Made by a program: the position numbers and the translations under genes. From IMG/VR virus record IMGVR_UViG_3300045738_000645, positions 1 to 30,304 of that record: a stretch of 30,304 nt of DNA; one strand, written 5' to 3'. The first letter of the stretch is position 1. Each line of letters starts with the position of its first letter. The notes under the pieces are model-generated. The model saw only the letters and a program-made list of their open reading frames with translations. It was not told the DNA's origin and made no database searches. Of the stretch, positions 29,927 through 30,304 are shown one piece after another. The DNA comes from a virus.

Positions 29927-30304
29927 CGTCTCCACCTCCCTTCACTACCTTCAAGAGTGCAGTCCAAGAGGTCTCGATCACTTTGCCGTTGAGTGCCTTC
30001 AACCGACTACCCGCTTGCATGATTGTCTTTTTGCCTGACCTCTCATGCTCGTAGCCTTCAAAGGACAGAGTGTACCCCTTCTTCTTCGAGCGAGAGGCAA
30101 TGGCGATGTGATCCACTTCGCCCGGAACCCAGTGCGCTAACTTTCCGGGGAGGTCCAGCACCTTGCTTACCTCGCTGGTCTCTTCGTCAATGAGCCTCTT
30201 GTTGTGTGCCACCAGAATGGTGGTGCAGGGGAGTGCCCTAATTTTCGTGAGCATTGTCATTACAATCTCACGGTGCGTGACCCATCCAATACCGTGGGGG
30301 AATT
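29919..30304 (-). CDS. AAA/RecA-like ATPase (Sak4-type), 5' part outside the window
   Basis: The frame is open from the right edge to the TGA at 29919 (~127 residues). CTTILVAHNKRLIDEE is a core strand ending in a His-Asn sensor. LPGKLAHWVPGEVDHIAIA and TLSFEGYEHERSGKKTIMQA follow, with the C-terminal GSRLKALNGKVIETSW. This matches the end of phage AAA/RecA-fold nucleotide-binding proteins (Sak4 or gp-type recombination ATPases), which act with phage SSB in strand annealing or exchange. The Walker A and B motifs would lie beyond the edge, so the exact family cannot be confirmed. Confidence 0.7.
   Translation of the reverse strand, partial: FPHGIGWVTHREIVMTMLTKIRALPCTTILVAHNKRLIDEETSEVSKVLDLPGKLAHWVPGEVDHIAIASRSKKKGYTLSFEGYEHERSGKKTIMQAGSRLKALNGKVIETSWTALLKVVKGGGDDE

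Noticed and set aside
1-30304. Integrase, repressor, tRNA, rRNA or transposase genes
   Set aside because: I looked for these on both strands and found no supporting motif.

Overview
This window is part of a tailed double-stranded DNA phage genome, most likely a short-tailed (podovirus-type) lytic phage. Gene order and protein features support this: TerL, portal, scaffold and an SU10-type major capsid protein, then adhesin or fibre genes, adaptor, nozzle and three internal virion (ejection) proteins of rising size in a T7 gp14-gp15-gp16-like order, then small lysis or membrane genes. No host genes, integrase, repressor, tRNA, rRNA, CRISPR array or insertion sequence was seen. Gene packing is very tight, with many ATGA, TAATG and TGATG overlaps and several TTG starts. 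The style resembles environmental (marine-type) phages, but the host cannot be named from the sequence.

Layout. (1) Bases 1-1613, minus strand: small accessory genes (an HNH-like zinc-ribbon protein, a two-helix membrane protein, a basic coiled-coil protein overlapping another ORF) behind a good sigma70-like promoter at 1636-1663. (2) Bases 1705-9637, plus strand: packaging and head genes, with a second promoter-like sequence before the scaffold gene. (3) Bases 9707-13935: an adhesin module made of a LamG/ConA-like protein and a 1021-residue repeat-rich fibre-like protein. The first ~1.9 kb of this module has clearly different codon use from its surroundings. (4) Bases 13936-17923: adaptor, nozzle-like protein and a further tail protein. 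(5) Bases 17933-26475: three ejection-type proteins of 244, 782 and 1814 residues. (6) Bases 26480-27242: three small membrane or lipoprotein genes, a likely lysis cassette without a visible endolysin. (7) Bases 27237-30304, minus strand: a DNA recombination/replication operon read leftwards (Sak4-like ATPase, small zinc-ribbon proteins, SSB-like protein with acidic tail, RuvC-like resolvase). It converges on and overlaps the end of the structural operon by 6 bases.

The most unusual element is the 1021-residue protein. It has about 31 imperfect copies of a 13-18-residue unit centred on T-T-S-Y-[AD]-V, in two blocks separated by a globular domain that looks like the N-terminal domain. Synonymous codons vary strongly among units, and the foreign-looking codon segment ends almost exactly where the repeats begin. 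This looks like a modular receptor-binding fibre whose head domain has been exchanged. Second, a gene at the left end has no ATG, GTG or TTG start but has an ATA placed 9 bases after a Shine-Dalgarno sequence, giving a family-typical N-terminus.

All calls come from reading the sequence and motif knowledge. No database search or structure prediction was run.
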